From assembly GCA_964036665.1 (NCBI GenBank), contig OZ038532.1, positions 13,534,537-13,598,536 of the forward strand: 64,000 bases of DNA, written 5' to 3'. The notes under the pieces are model-generated. The model ran no database searches, was not told the DNA's origin, and saw only the letters and a list, made by a program, of their open reading frames with translations. Both the position numbers and the translations under genes were made by a program. The DNA is from Gordius sp. MW1. Taxonomy: Eukaryota > Nematomorpha > Gordioida > Gordea > Gordiidae. Shown here piece by piece: positions 38,454 through 51,812 of this stretch (its first letter is position 1; every line of letters starts with the position of its first letter).

Positions 38454-39141
38454 AATCGAGGATAATAGGATTCTCAAATTGGCTTACTTTTATATATTTT
38501 TTCATGCTCTTTCACATAGAATCGAAAAAAATAAATATTTTTACCTCAAAATTTTTCACATATTTTTCTTTGAACCGTATTCATCCGATGAAAGATGTCG
38601 TTTTCAGACGTGGTTTCTATGATCCAAAGTAAAAATTTATCAGAATCTAAAAACTATTACTTTGAAATCATGATCGCATAGTGCATTTTTGAAAAATTAA
38701 GCACTCACGTTGCGATACAACAAACTAATCGCAACAATAAAACGTTGTCTTTTGTCAAAATGATAGTTCTCGCAGCTTAAAACCTCTTTTCGGAAGTCAA
38801 TCGAGGATAATAGGATTCTCAAATTGGCTTACTTTTATATATTTTTTCATGCTCTTTCACATAGAATCGAAAAAAATAAATATTTTACCTCAAAATTTTC
38901 ACATATTTTTCTTTCAAACGTATGCATCCGATGAAAATTGTCGTTTTCAGACGTGGTTTCGATGATAAAAAGTAAAAATTTATCAGAATCAGAAAACTAT
39001 TACTTTAAAATCATGATCGCATAGTGCATTTTTCAAAAATTAAGCACTCACGTTGCGATACAACAAACTAATCGCAACAATAAAACGTTGTCTTTTGTTA
39101 AAATGATCGTTCTCGCAGCTTAAAACCTCTTTTCGGAAGTC
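38454..39141. repeat. Two monomers duplicated from 33635-34322
   Basis: Monomer starts: 38454 and 38799. The first shares GATCCAAAG and ATCTAAAAAC with 33635; the second shares ATGAAAATTG and the 343-bp length with 33980. Together with the following unit they form a copy of the 33635-36389 block. Confidence 0.88.
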
Positions 39142-41193
39142 AATCGAGGATAATAGGATTCTCAAATTGGCTTACTTTTATATATTTTTTCATGCTCTTT
39201 CACATAGAATCGAAAAAAATTAATATTTTTACCTCAAAATTTTTCACATATTTTTCTTTGAACCGTATTCATCCGATGAAAGATGTCGTTTTCAGACGTG
39301 GTTTCTATGATCCCAAGTAAAAATTTATCATAATCTGAAAACTATTACTTTGAAATCATGATCGCATAGAGCCATTTTCAAAAATTAAGCACTCACGTTG
39401 CGATACAACAAACTAATCGCAACAATAAAACGTTGTCTTTTGTTAAAATGATCGTTCTCGCAGCTTACAACCTCTTTTCGGAAGTCAATCGAGGATAACA
39501 GGATTCTCAAATTGGCTTACTTTTATATATTTTTTCATGCTCTTTCACATAGAAATGAAAAAAATAAATATTTTTACCTCAAAATTTTTCACATATTTTT
39601 CTTTGAACCGTATTCATCCGATGAAAGATGTCGTTTTCAGACGTGGTTTCTATGATCCCAAGTAAAAATTTATCATAATCTGAAAACTATTACTTTGAAA
39701 TCATGATCGCATAGAGCCATTTTCAAAAATTAAGCACTCACGTTGCGATACAACAAACTAATCGCAACAATAAAACGTTGTCTTTTGTTAAAATGATCGT
39801 TCTCGCAGCTTAAAACCTCTTTTCGGAAGTCAATCGAGGATAATAGGATTCTCAAATTGGCTTACTTTTATATATTTTTTCATGCTCTTTCACATAGAAT
39901 CGAAAAAAATTAACATTTTTACCTCAAAATTTTTCACATATTTTTCTTTGAACCGTATTCATCCGATGAAAGTTGTCGTTTTCAGACGTGGTTTCTATGA
40001 TCCCAAGTAAAAATGTATCAGAATCAGAAACATATTACTTTGAAATCACGATCGCATAGTGCATTTTTGAAAAATTAAGCACTCACGTTGCGATACAACA
40101 AACTAATCGCAACAATAAAACGTTGTCTTTTGTCAAAATGATAGTTCTCGCAGCTTAAAACCTCTTTTCGGAAGTCAATCGAGGATAATAGGATTCTCAA
40201 CTTGGCTTACTTTTATATATTTTTTCATGCTCTTTCACATAGGATTGAAAAAAATAAATATTTTTACCTCAAAATTTTTCACATATTTTTCTTTCAAACG
40301 TATGCATCCGATGAAAGTTGTCGTTTTCAGACGTGGTTTCGATGATAAAAAGTAAAAATTTATCAGAATCAGAAAACTATTACTTTAAAATCATGATCGC
40401 ATAGTGCATTTTTCAAAAATTAAGCATCACGTTGCGATACAACAAACTAATCGCAACAATAAAAAAATGATAGTTCTCGCAGCTTAAAACCTCTTTTCGG
40501 AAGTCAATCGAGGATAATAGGATTCTCAAATTGGCTTACTTTTATATATTTTTTCATGCTCTTTCACATAAAATCGAAAAAAATTAATATTTTTACCTCA
40601 AAATTTTTCACATATTTTTCTTTAAACCGTATTCATCCGATGAAAGATGTCGTTTTCAGGCGTGGTTTCTATGATCCCAAGTAAAAATTTATCAGAATCT
40701 GAAAACTATTACTTTGAAATCATGATCGCATAGAGCCATTTTCAAAAATTAAGCACTCACGTTGCGATACAACAAACTAATCGCAACAATAAAACGTTGT
40801 CTTTTGTCAAAATGATAGTTCTCGCAGCTTAAAACCTCTTTTCGGAAGTCAATCGAGGATAATAGGATTCTCAAATTGGCTTAGTTTTATATATTTTTTC
40901 ATGCTCTTTCACATAGAATCGAAAAAAATAAATATTTTACCTCAAAATTTTCACATATTTTTCTTTCAAACGTATGCATCCGATGAAAGTTGTCGTTTTC
41001 AGACGTGGTTTCGATGATAAAAAGTAAAAATTTATCAGAATCAGAAAACTATTACTTTAAAATCATGATCGCATAGTGCATTTTTGAAAAATTGAGCACT
41101 CACGTTGCGATACAACAAACTAATCGCAACAATAAAACGTTGTCTTTTGTTAAAATGATCGTTCTCGCAGCTTAAAACCTCTTTTCGGAAGTC
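39142..41193. repeat. 2,052-bp six-monomer higher-order repeat, copy 1
   Basis: Monomer starts: 39142, 39487, 39832, 40177, 40506, 40851, with lengths 345, 345, 345, 329, 345 and 343 bp. Markers in order: TCATAATC and GCTTACAACC; GATAACAGG with GAAATGAAA; TTAACATTTTT with AAATGTATC and ATCACGATCGC; CTCAACTTGG with GGATTG and the 15-bp deletion; CATAAAATCG with CTTTAAACC; and GGCTTAGTTTT with AAATTGAGCAC. The same order repeats twice more at exactly 2,052-bp spacing. Confidence 0.95.
40177..40505. repeat. 329-bp monomer with 15-bp deletion, diagnostic of the 2.05-kb HOR
   Basis: AATAAAAAAATGATAG replaces the normal sequence in which 15 bp (CGTTGTCTTTTGTCA) lie between AATAAAA and AAATGATAG. 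A 1-bp loss (GCATCAC for GCACTCAC) gives the remaining difference from 345. The identical deletion is present at 42229-42557 and 44281-44609, and absent from the homologous monomer at 35358-35701, so it arose after the block was copied and before the unit was tandemly amplified. Confidence 0.9.
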
Positions 41194-43245
41194 AATCGAC
41201 GATAATAGGATTCTCAAATTGGCTTACTTTTATATATTTTTTCATGCTCTTTCACATAGAATCGAAAAAAATTAATATTTTTACCTCAAAATTTTTCACA
41301 TATTTTTCTTTGAACCGTATTCATCCGATGAAAGATGTCGTTTTCAGACGTGGTTTCTATGATCCCAAGTAAAAATTTATCATAATCTGAAAACTATTAC
41401 TTTGAAATCATGATCGCATAGAGCCATTTTCAAAAATTAAGCACTCACGTTGCGATACAACAAACTAATCGCAACAATAAAACGTTGTCTTTTGTTAAAA
41501 TGATCGTTCTCGCAGCTTACAACCTCTTTTCGGAAGTCAATCGAGGATAACAGGATTCTCAAATTGGCTCCCTTTTATATATTTTTTCATGCTCTTTCAC
41601 ATAGAAATGAAAAAAATAAATATTTTTACCTCAAAATTTTTCACATATTTTTCTTTGAACCGTATTCATCCGATGAAAGATGTCGTTTTCAGACGTGGTT
41701 TCTATGATCCCAAGTAAAAATTTATCATAATCTGAAAACTATTACTTTGAAATCATGATCGCATAGAGCCATTTTCAAAAATTAAGCACTCACGTTGCGA
41801 TACAACAAACTAATCGCAACAATAAAACGTTGTCTTTTGTTAAAATGATCGTTCTCGCAGCTTAAAACCTCTTTTCGGAAGTCAATCGAGGATAATAGGA
41901 TTCTCAAATTGGCTTACTTTTATATATTTTTTCATGCTCTTTCACATAGAATCGAAAAAAATTAACATTTTTACCTCAAAATTTTTCACATATTTTTCTT
42001 TGAACCGTATTCATCCGATGAAAGTTGTCGTTTTCAGACGTGGTTTCTATGATCCCAAGTAAAAATGTATCAGAATCAGAAACATATTACTTTGAAATCA
42101 CGATCGCATAGTGCATTTTTGAAAAATTAAGCACTCACGTTGCGATACAACAAACTAATCGCAACAATAAAACGTTGTCTTTTGTCAAAATGATAGTTCT
42201 CGCAGCTTAAAACCTCTTTTCGGAAGTCAATCGAGGATAATAGGATTCTCAACTTGGCTTACTTTTATATATTTTTTCATGCTCTTTCACATAGGATTGA
42301 AAAAAATAAATATTTTTACCTCAAAATTTTTCACATATTTTTCTTTCAAACGTATGCATCCGATGAAAGTTGTCGTTTTCAGACGTGGTTTCGATGATAA
42401 AAAGTAAAAATTTATCAGAATCAGAAAACTATTACTTTAAAATCATGATCGCATAGTGCATTTTTCAAAAATTAAGCATCACGTTGCGATACAACAAACT
42501 AATCGCAACAATAAAAAAATGATAGTTCTCGCAGCTTAAAACCTCTTTTCGGAAGTCAATCGAGGATAATAGGATTCTCAAATTGGCTTACTTTTATATA
42601 TTTTTTCATGCTCTTTCACATAAAATCGAAAAAAATTAATATTTTTACCTCAAAATTTTTCACATATTTTTCTTTAAACCGTATTCATCCGATGAAAGAT
42701 GTCGTTTTCAGGCGTGGTTTCTATGATCCCAAGTAAAAATTTATCAGAATCTGAAAACTATTACTTTGAAATCATGATCGCATAGAGCCATTTTCAAAAA
42801 TTAAGCACTCACGTTGCGATACAACAAACTAATCGCAACAATAAAACGTTGTCTTTTGTCAAAATGATAGTTCTCGCAGCTTAAAACCTCTTTTCGGAAG
42901 TCAATCGAGGATAATAGGATTCTCAAATTGGCTTAGTTTTATATATTTTTTCATGCTCTTTCACATAGAATCGAAAAAAATAAATATTTTACCTCAAAAT
43001 TTTCACATATTTTTCTTTCAAACGTATGCATCCGATGAAAGTTGTCGTTTTCAGACGTGGTTTCGATGATAAAAAGTAAAAATTTATCAGAATCAGAAAA
43101 CTATTACTTTAAAATCATGATCGCATAGTGCATTTTTGAAAAATTGAGCACTCACGTTGCGATACAACAAACTAATCGCAACAATAAAACGTTGTCTTTT
43201 GTTAAAATGATCGTTCTCGCAGCTTAAAACCTCTTTTCGGAAGTC
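41194..43245. repeat. 2,052-bp six-monomer higher-order repeat, copy 2
   Basis: Monomer starts: 41194, 41539, 41884, 42229, 42558, 42903. The differences I saw from copy 1 are AATCGACGAT at 41194 and GGCTCCCTTTT near 41567; all other diagnostic variants agree. Such near-identity indicates a very recent duplication or conversion. Confidence 0.95.
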
Positions 43246-45297
43246 AATCGAGGATAATAGGATTCTCAAATTGGCTTACTTTTATATATTTTTTCATGCT
43301 CTTTCACATAGAATCGAAAAAAATTAATATTTTTACCTCAAAATTTTTCACATATTTTTCTTTGAACCGTATTCATCCGATGAAAGATGTCGTTTTCAGA
43401 CGTGGTTTCTATGATCCCAAGTAAAAATTTATCATAATCTGAAAACTATTACTTTGAAATCATGATCGCATAGAGCCATTTTCAAAAATTAAGCACTCAC
43501 GTTGCGATACAACAAACTAATCGCAACAATAAAACGTTGTCTTTTGTTAAAATGATCGTTCTCGCAGCTTACAACCTCTTTTCGGAAGTCAATCGAGGAT
43601 AACAGGATTCTCAAATTGGCTTACTTTTATATATTTTTTCATGCTCTTTCACATAGAAATGAAAAAAATAAATATTTTTACCTCAAAATTTTTCACATAT
43701 TTTTCTTTGAACCGTATTCATCCGATGAAAGATGTCGTTTTCAGACGTGGTTTCTATGATCCCAAGTAAAAATTTATCATAATCTGAAAACTATTACTTT
43801 GAAATCATGATCGCATAGAGCCATTTTCAAAAATTAAGCACTCACGTTGCGATACAACAAACTAATCGCAACAATAAAACGTTGTCTTTTGTTAAAATGA
43901 TCGTTCTCGCAGCTTAAAACCTCTTTTCGGAAGTCAATCGAGGATAATAGGATTCTCAAATTGGCTTACTTTTATATATTTTTTCATGCTCTTTCACATA
44001 GAATCGAAAAAAATTAACATTTTTACCTCAAAATTTTTCACATATTTTTCTTTGAACCGTATTCATCCGATGAAAGTTGTCGTTTTCAGACGTGGTTTCT
44101 ATGATCCCAAGTAAAAATGTATCAGAATCAGAAACATATTACTTTGAAATCACGATCGCATAGTGCATTTTTGAAAAATTAAGCACTCACGTTGCGATAC
44201 AACAAACTAATCGCAACAATAAAACGTTGTCTTTTGTCAAAATGATAGTTCTCGCAGCTTAAAACCTCTTTTCGGAAGTCAATCGAGGATAATAGGATTC
44301 TCAACTTGGCTTACTTTTATATATTTTTTCATGCTCTTTCACATAGGATTGAAAAAAATAAATATTTTTACCTCAAAATTTTTCACATATTTTTCTTTCA
44401 AACGTATGCATCCGATGAAAGTTGTCGTTTTCAGACGTGGTTTCGATGATAAAAAGTAAAAATTTATCAGAATCAGAAAACTATTACTTTAAAATCATGA
44501 TCGCATAGTGCATTTTTCAAAAATTAAGCATCACGTTGCGATACAACAAACTAATCGCAACAATAAAAAAATGATAGTTCTCGCAGCTTAAAACCTCTTT
44601 TCGGAAGTCAATCGAGGATAATAGGATTCTCAAATTGGCTTACTTTTATATATTTTTTCATGCTCTTTCACATAAAATCGAAAAAAATTAATATTTTTAC
44701 CTCAAAATTTTTCACATATTTTTCTTTGAACCGTATTCATCCGATGAAAGATGTCGTTTTCAGGCGTGGTTTCTATGATCCCAAGTAAAAATTTATCAGA
44801 ATCTGAAAACTATTACTTTGAAATCATGATCGCATAGAGCCATTTTCAAAAATTAAGCACTCACGTTGCGATACAACAAACTAATCGCAACAATAAAACG
44901 TTGTCTTTTGTCAAAATGATAGTTCTCGCAGCTTAAAACCTCTTTTCGGAAGTCAATCGAGGATAATAGGATTCTCAAATTGGCTTAGTTTTATATATTT
45001 TTTCATGCTCTTTCACATAGAATCGAAAAAAATAAATATTTTACCTCAAAATTTTCACATATTTTTCTTTCAAACGTATGCATCCGATGAAAGTTGTCGT
45101 TTTCAGACGTGGTTTCGATGATAAAAAGTAAAAATTTATCAGAATCAGAAAACTATTACTTTAAAATCATGATCGCATAGTGCATTTTTGAAAAATTGAG
45201 CACTCACGTTGCGATACAACAAACTAATCGCAACAATAAAACGTTGTCTTTTGTCAAAATGATAGTTCTCGCAGCTTAAAACCTCTTTTCGGAAGTC
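43246..45297. repeat. 2,052-bp six-monomer higher-order repeat, copy 3
   Basis: Monomer starts: 43246, 43591, 43936, 44281, 44610, 44955. It lacks the two private changes of copy 2. It differs from copies 1 and 2 by CTTTGAACC at about 44724, and in its last monomer, which ends GTCAAAATGATAG like the older copy at 36047 rather than GTTAAAATGATCG. The next monomer at 45298 is the one that follows the older copy, so copy 3 keeps the original right boundary. Confidence 0.95.
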
Positions 45298-46319
45298 AAT
45301 CGAGGATAATAGGATTCTCAAATTGGCTTACTTTTATATATTTTTTCATGCTCTTTCACATAGAATTGAAAAAAATAAATATTTTTACCTCATAATTTTT
45401 CACATATTTTTCTTTGAACCGTATTCATCCGATGAAAGTTGTCGATTTCAGACGTGGTTTCTATGATCCCAAGTTAAAATTTATCAGAATCAGAGAAATG
45501 TTACTTTAAAATCATGATCGCATAGTGCATTTTTGAAAAATTAAGCACTCACGTTGCGATACAACAAACTAATCGCAACAATAAAACGTTGTCTTTTGTC
45601 AAAATGATAGTTCTCGCACCTTAAAACCTCTTTTCGGAAGTCAATCGAGGATAATAGGATTCTCAAATTGGCTTACTTTTATATATTTTTTCATGCTCTT
45701 TCACATAGAATTGAAAAAAATAAATATTTTTACCTCATAATTTTTCACATATTTTTCTTTGAACCGTATTCATCCGATTTCAGACGTGGTTTCTATGATC
45801 CCAAGTTAAAATTTATCAGAATCAGAGAAATGTTACTTTAAAATCATGATCGCATAGTGCATTTTTGAAAAATTAAGCACTCACGTTGCGATACAACAAA
45901 CTAATCACAACAATAAAACGTTGTCTTTTGTCAAAATGATAGTTCTCGCAGCTTAAAACCTCTTTTCGGAAGTCAATCGAGGATAATAGGATTCTCAAAT
46001 TGGCTTACTTTTATATATTTTTTCATGCTCTTTCACATAGAATTGAAAAAAATAAATATTTTTACCTCATAATTTTTCACATATTTTTCTTTGAACCGTA
46101 TTCATCCGATGAAAGTTGTCGTTTTCAGACGTGGTTTCTATGATCCCAAGTTAAAATTTATCAGAATCAGAGAAATGTTACTTTAAAATCATGATCGCAT
46201 AGTGCATTTTTGAAAAATTAAGCACTCACGTTGCGATACAACAAACTAATCGCAACAATAAAACGTTGTCTTTTGTCAAAATGATAGTTCTCGCAGCTTA
46301 AAACCTCTTTTCGGAAGTC
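45298..46319. repeat. Satellite monomers 133-135, CATAATTTTT subtype
   Basis: Monomer starts: 45298, 45643, 45975. They parallel the run at 37423-38453: CTCGCACCTT in the first, AATCACAAC in the second, and a plain CATAATTTTT copy third. The middle monomer (332 bp) has a private 13-bp deletion, reading CATCCGATTTCAGACG near 45771, which removes the GAAAGTTGTCG segment. Confidence 0.88.
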
Positions 46320-49067
46320 AATCGAGGATAATAGGATTCTCAAATTGGCTTACCTTTATATATTTTTTCATGCTCTTTCACATAGAATTGAAAAAAATAA
46401 ATATTTTTACCTTAAAATTTTTCACGTATTTTTCTTTGAACCGTATTCATCCGATGAAAGTTGTCGTTTTCAGACGTGGTTTCTATGATCCCAAGTAAAA
46501 ATTTATCAGAATCAGAGAAATGTTACTTTGAAATCATGATCGCATAGTGCATTTTTGAAAAATTAAACACTCACGTTGCGATACAACAAACTAATCGCAA
46601 CAATAAAACGTTGTCTTTTGTTAAAATGATCGTTCTTGCAGCTTAAAACCTCTTTTCGGAAGTCAATCGAGGATTAGGATTCTCAAATTATCTTACTTTT
46701 ATATATTTTTTTATGCTCTTTCACATAGAATCAAAAAAAATAAATATTTTTACCTTAAAATTTTTCACGTATTTTTCTTTGAACCGTATTCATCCGATGA
46801 AAGTTGTCGTTTTCAGACGTGGTTTCTATGATCCCAAGTTAAAATTTATCAGAATCAGAAAACTATTACTTTAAAATCATGATCGCATAGTGCATTTTTG
46901 AAAAATTAAGCACTCACGTTGCGATACAACAAACTAATCGCAACAATAAAACGTTGTCTTTTGTCAAAATGATAGTTCTCGCAGCTTAAAACCTTTTTTC
47001 GGAAGTCAATCGAGGATAATAAGATTCTCAAATTGGCTTACTTTTATATATTTTTTCATGCTCTTTCACATAGAATCGAAAAAAATAAATATTTTTACCT
47101 CAAAATTTTCACATATTTTTCTTTCAAACGTATGCATCAGATGAAAGTTGTCGTTTTCAGACGTGGTTTCGATGATCCCAAGTAAAAATTTTTTAGAATC
47201 AGAGAAATGTTACTTTGAAATCATGATCGCATAGTGCATTTTTAATTAAACACTCACGTTGCGATACAACAAACTAATCGCAACAATAAAACGTTGTCTT
47301 TTGTTAAAATGATCGTTCTTGCAGCTTAAAACCTCTTATCGGAAGTCAATCGAGGATAATAGGATTCTCAAATTGGCTTACTTTTATATATTTTTTCATG
47401 CACTTTCACATAGAATTGAAAAAAATAAATATTTTTATCTTAAAATTTTTTACGTATTTTTCTTTGAACCGTATTCATCCGATGAAAGTTGTCGTTTTCA
47501 GACGTGGTTTCTATGATCCCAAGTTAAAATTTATCAGAATCAGAGAAATGTTACTTTAAAATCATGATCGCATAGTGCATTTTTGAAAAATTAAGCACTC
47601 ACGTTGCGATACAACAAACTAATCGCAACAATAAAACATTGTCTTTTGTCAAAATGATAGTTCTCGCAGCTTAAAACCTCTTTTCGGAAGTCAATCTAGG
47701 ATAATAGGATTCTCAAATTGGCTTACTTTTATATATTTTTTCATGCTCTTTCACATAGAATTGAAACAAATAAATATTTTTACCTTTCATTTTTCACGTA
47801 TTTTTCTTTGAACCGTATTCATCCGATGAATGTTGTCGTTTTCAGACGTGGTTTCTATGATCCCAAGTTAAAATTTATCAGAATCAGAAAACTATTACTT
47901 TAAAATCATGATCGCATAGTGCATTTTTGAAAAATTAAGCACTCACGTTGCGATACAAAAAACTAATCGCAACAATAAAACGTTGTCTTTTGTCAAAATG
48001 ATAGTTCTCGCAGCTTAAAACCTTTTTTCGGAAGTCAATCGAGGATAATAGGATTCTCAAATTGGCTTACTTTTATATATTTTTTCATGCTCTTTCATAT
48101 AGAATCGAAAAAAATAAATATTTTACCTCAAAATTTTCACATATTTTTCTTTCAAACGTATGCATCCGATGAAAGTTGTCGTTTTCAGACGTGGTTTCGA
48201 TGATCCCAAGTAAAAATTTATCAGAATCAGAGAAATGTTACTTTGAAATCATGATCGCATAGTGCATTTTTGAAAAATTAAACACTCACGTTGCGATACA
48301 ACAAACTAATCGCAACAATAAAGCGTTGTCTTATGTTAAAATGATCGTTCTTGCAGCTTAAAACCTCTTTTCGGAAGTCAATCGAGGATAATAGGGTTCT
48401 CAAATTGGCTTACTTTTATATATTTTTTTATGCTCTTTCACATAGAATCGAAAAAAATAAATATTTTTACCTCAAAATTTTCACATATTTTTCTTTCAAA
48501 CGTATGCATCAGATGAAAGGTGTCGTTTTCAGACGTGGTTTCGATGATCCCAAGTAAAAATTTATCAGCATCAGAGAAATGTTACTTTGAAATCATGATC
48601 GCATAGTGCATTTTTGAAAAATTAAACACTCACGTTGCGATACAACAAACTAATCGCAAAAATAAAACGTTGTCTTTTGTCAAAATGATAGTTCTCGCAG
48701 CTTAAAACCTCTTTTCGGAAGTCAATCGAGGATAACAGGATTCTCAAATTGGCTTACTTTTATATATTTTTTCATGCTCTTTCACATAGAATCAAAAAAA
48801 ATAAATATTTTTACCTCAAAATTTTTCACATATTTTTCTTTCGACCGTATGCATCCGATGAAAGTTGTCGTTTTCAGACGTGGTTTCGATGATAAAAAGT
48901 AAAAATTTATCAGAATCAGAAAACTATTACTTTGAAATCATGATCGCATAGAGCCATTTTCAAAAATTAAGCATCACGTTGCGATACAACAAACTAATCG
49001 CAACAATAAAACGTTGTCTTTTGTCAAAATGATAGTTCTCGCAGCTTAAAACCTCTTTTCGGAAGTC
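46320..49067. repeat. Block A, copy 1 (eight monomers, 2.75 kb)
   Basis: Monomer starts: 46320, 46665, 47008, 47348, 47693, 48037, 48380, 48724. Every monomer has a counterpart 8,238-8,241 bp downstream. Shared rare variants include CAAATTATCTTAC, GATAATAAGATTC, ATTTTTTAGAATC with TTTTTAATTAAACAC, CCTCTTATCGG, CAATCTAGG with ACCTTTCATTTTTC, CTTATGTTAAAATG and TTTCGACCG. Private changes include CATGCACTTTC, ATGAATGTTG and GAAAGGTGTCG. Confidence 0.92.
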
Positions 49068-51812
49068 AATCGAGGATAATAGGATTCTCAAATTGGCTTA
49101 CTTTTATATATTTTTTCATGCTCTTTCACATAGAATTGAAAAAAATAAATATTTTTACCTTAAAATTTTTCACATATTTTTCTTAGAACCGTATTCATCC
49201 GATGAAAGTTGTCGTTTTCAGACGTGGTTTCTATGATCCCAAGTAAAAATTTATCAGAATCAGAAAACTATTACTTTAAAATCATGATCGCATAGTGCAT
49301 TTTTGAAAAATTAAGCACTCACGTTGCGATACAACAAACTAATCGCAACAATAAAACGTTGTCTTTTGTCAAAATGATAGTTCTCGCAGCTTAAAACCTT
49401 TTTTCGGAAGTCAATCGAGGATAACAGGATTCTCAATTTGGCTTACTTTTATATATTTTTTCATGCTCTTTCACATAGAATCGAAAAAAATAAATATTTT
49501 TACCTCAAAATTTTTCACATATTTTTCTTTCAACCGTATGCATCCGATGAAAGTTGTCGTTTTCAGACGTGGTTTCGATATAAAAAGTAAAAATTTATCA
49601 GAATCAGAAAACTATTACTTTAAAATCATGATCGCATAGTGCATTTTTTAAAAATTAAGCACTCACGTTGCGATACGACAAACTAATCGCAACAATAAAA
49701 CGTTGTCTTTTGTCAAAATGATAGTTCTCGCAGCTTAAAACCTCTTTTCGGAAGTCAATCGAGGATAATAGGATTCTCAAATTGGCTTACTTTTATATAT
49801 TTTTTCATGCTCTTTCACATAGAATTGAAAAAAATAAATATTTTTACCTTAAAATTTTTCACATATTTTTCTTAGAACCGTATTCATCCGATGAAAGTTG
49901 TCGTTTTCAGACGTGGTTTCTATGATCCCAAGTAAAAATTTATAAAAATCAGAAAACTATTACTTTAAAATCATGATCGCATAGTGCATTTTTGAAAAAT
50001 TAAGCACTCACGTTGCGATACAACAAACTAATCGCAACAATAAAACGTTGTCTTTTATCAAAATGATAGTTCTCGCAGCTTAAAACCTTTTTTCGGAAGT
50101 CAATCGAGGATAATAGGATTCTCAATTTGGCTTACTTTTATATATTTTTTCATGCCCTTTCACATAGAATCGAAAAAAATAATATTTTTACCTCAAAATT
50201 TTTCACATATTTTTCTTTCAACCGTATGCATCCGATGAAAGTTGTCGTTATCAGACGTGGTTTCGATATAAAAAGTAAAAATTTATCAGAATCAGAAAAC
50301 TATTACTTTAAAATCATGATCGCATAGTGCATTTTTGAAAAATTAAGCACTCGCGTTGCGATACAACAAACTAATCGCAACAATAAAACGTTGTCTTTTG
50401 TCAAAATGATAGTTCTCGCAGCTTAAAACCTCTTTTCGGAAGTCAATCGAGGATAATAGGATTCTCAAATTGGCTTACTTTTATATATTTTTTCATGCTC
50501 TTTCACATAGAATTGAAAAAATAAATATTTTTACCTCAAAATTTTTCACATATTTTTCTTTGAACCGTATTCATCCGATGAAAGTTGTCGTTTTCAGACG
50601 TGGTTTCTATGATCTTAAGTAAAAATTTATCAGAATCTGAAAACTATTACTTTGAAATCATGATCGCATAGAGCCACTTTCAAAAATTAAGCATCACGTT
50701 GCGATACAACAAACTAATCGCAACAATAAAACGTTGTCTTTTGTCAAAATGATAGTTCTTGCAGCTTAAAACCTCTTTTCGGAAGTCAATCGAGGATAAT
50801 AGGATTCTCAAATTGGCTTACTTTTATATATTTTTTCATGCTCTTTCACATAGAATCGAAAAAAATAAATATTTTTACCTCAAAATTTTTCACATATTTT
50901 TCTTTCAACCGTATGCATCCGATGAAAGTTGTCGTTTTCAGACGTGGTTTCGATGATAAAAAGTAAAAATTTATCAGAATCAGAAAACTATTACTTTAAA
51001 ATCATGATCGCATAGTGCATTTTTGAAAAATTAAGCACTCACGTTGCGATACAACAAACTAATCGCAACAATAAAACGTTGTCTTTTGTCAAAATGATAG
51101 TTCTCGCAGCTTAAAACCTTTTTTCGGAAGTCAATCGAGGATAATAAGATTCTCAAATTGGCTTAATATTTTTTTATGCTCTTTCACATAGAATCGAAAA
51201 AAATAAATATTTTTACCTCAAAATTTTCACATATTTTTCTTTAAAACGTATGCATCAGATGAAAGTTGTCGTTTTCAGACGTAGTTTCGATGATCCCAAG
51301 TAAAAATTTATCAGAATCAGAGAAATGTTACTTTGAAATCATGATCGCATAGTGCATTTTTGAAAAATTAAACACTCACGTTGCGATACAACAAACTAAT
51401 CGCAACAATAAAACGTTGTCTTTTGTCAAAATGATAGTTCTCGCAGCTTAAAACCTCTTTTCGGAAGTCAATCGAGGATAATAGGATTCTCAAATTGGCT
51501 TACTTTTATATATTTTTTCATGCTCTTTCACATAGAATTGAAAAAAATAAATATTTTTACCTCATAATTTTTCACATATTTTTCTTTGAACCGTATTCAT
51601 CCGATGAAAGTTGTCGTTTTCAGACGTGGTTTCTATGATCCCAAGTTAAAATTTATCAGAATCAGAGAAATGTTACTTTAAAATCATGATCGCATAGTGC
51701 ATTTTTGAAAAATTAAGCACTCACGTTGCGATACAACAAACATCGCAACAATAAAACGTTGTCTTTTGTCAAAATGATAGTTCTCGCAGCTTAAAACCTC
51801 TTTTCGGAAGTC
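49068..51812. repeat. Block B, copy 1 (eight monomers, 2,745 bp)
   Basis: Monomer starts: 49068, 49413, 49757, 50102, 50445, 50788, 51133, 51470. Markers in order: TTCTTAGAACCG; CTCAATTTGG with GATATAAAAAG and GATACGAC; TTATAAAAATC; CATGCCCTTTC with CGTTATCAGAC; GATCTTAAG with GCATCAC; a plain class I copy; a 337-bp copy reading GGCTTAATATTTTTTTATG; and CATAATTTTT with ACAAACATCGC. The block is repeated immediately downstream. Confidence 0.94.
50788..51132. repeat. Representative class I satellite monomer (345 bp)
   Basis: This monomer shows the linked class I states in order: CAACCGTATGCATCCGATG, CGATGATAAAAAG, ATCAGAAAACTATTAC, TTTAAAATCATGATCGC, TAGTGCATTTTTGAAAAATT, the intact GTTGCGAT/ATCGCAAC dyad, and GTCAAAATGATAGTTC. 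A common class I subtype is 343 bp because the T-runs on either side of CCTCAAAA are each one base shorter (for example at 4822, 12391, 28913 and 36047). Class I monomers occur throughout the window. Confidence 0.9.
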
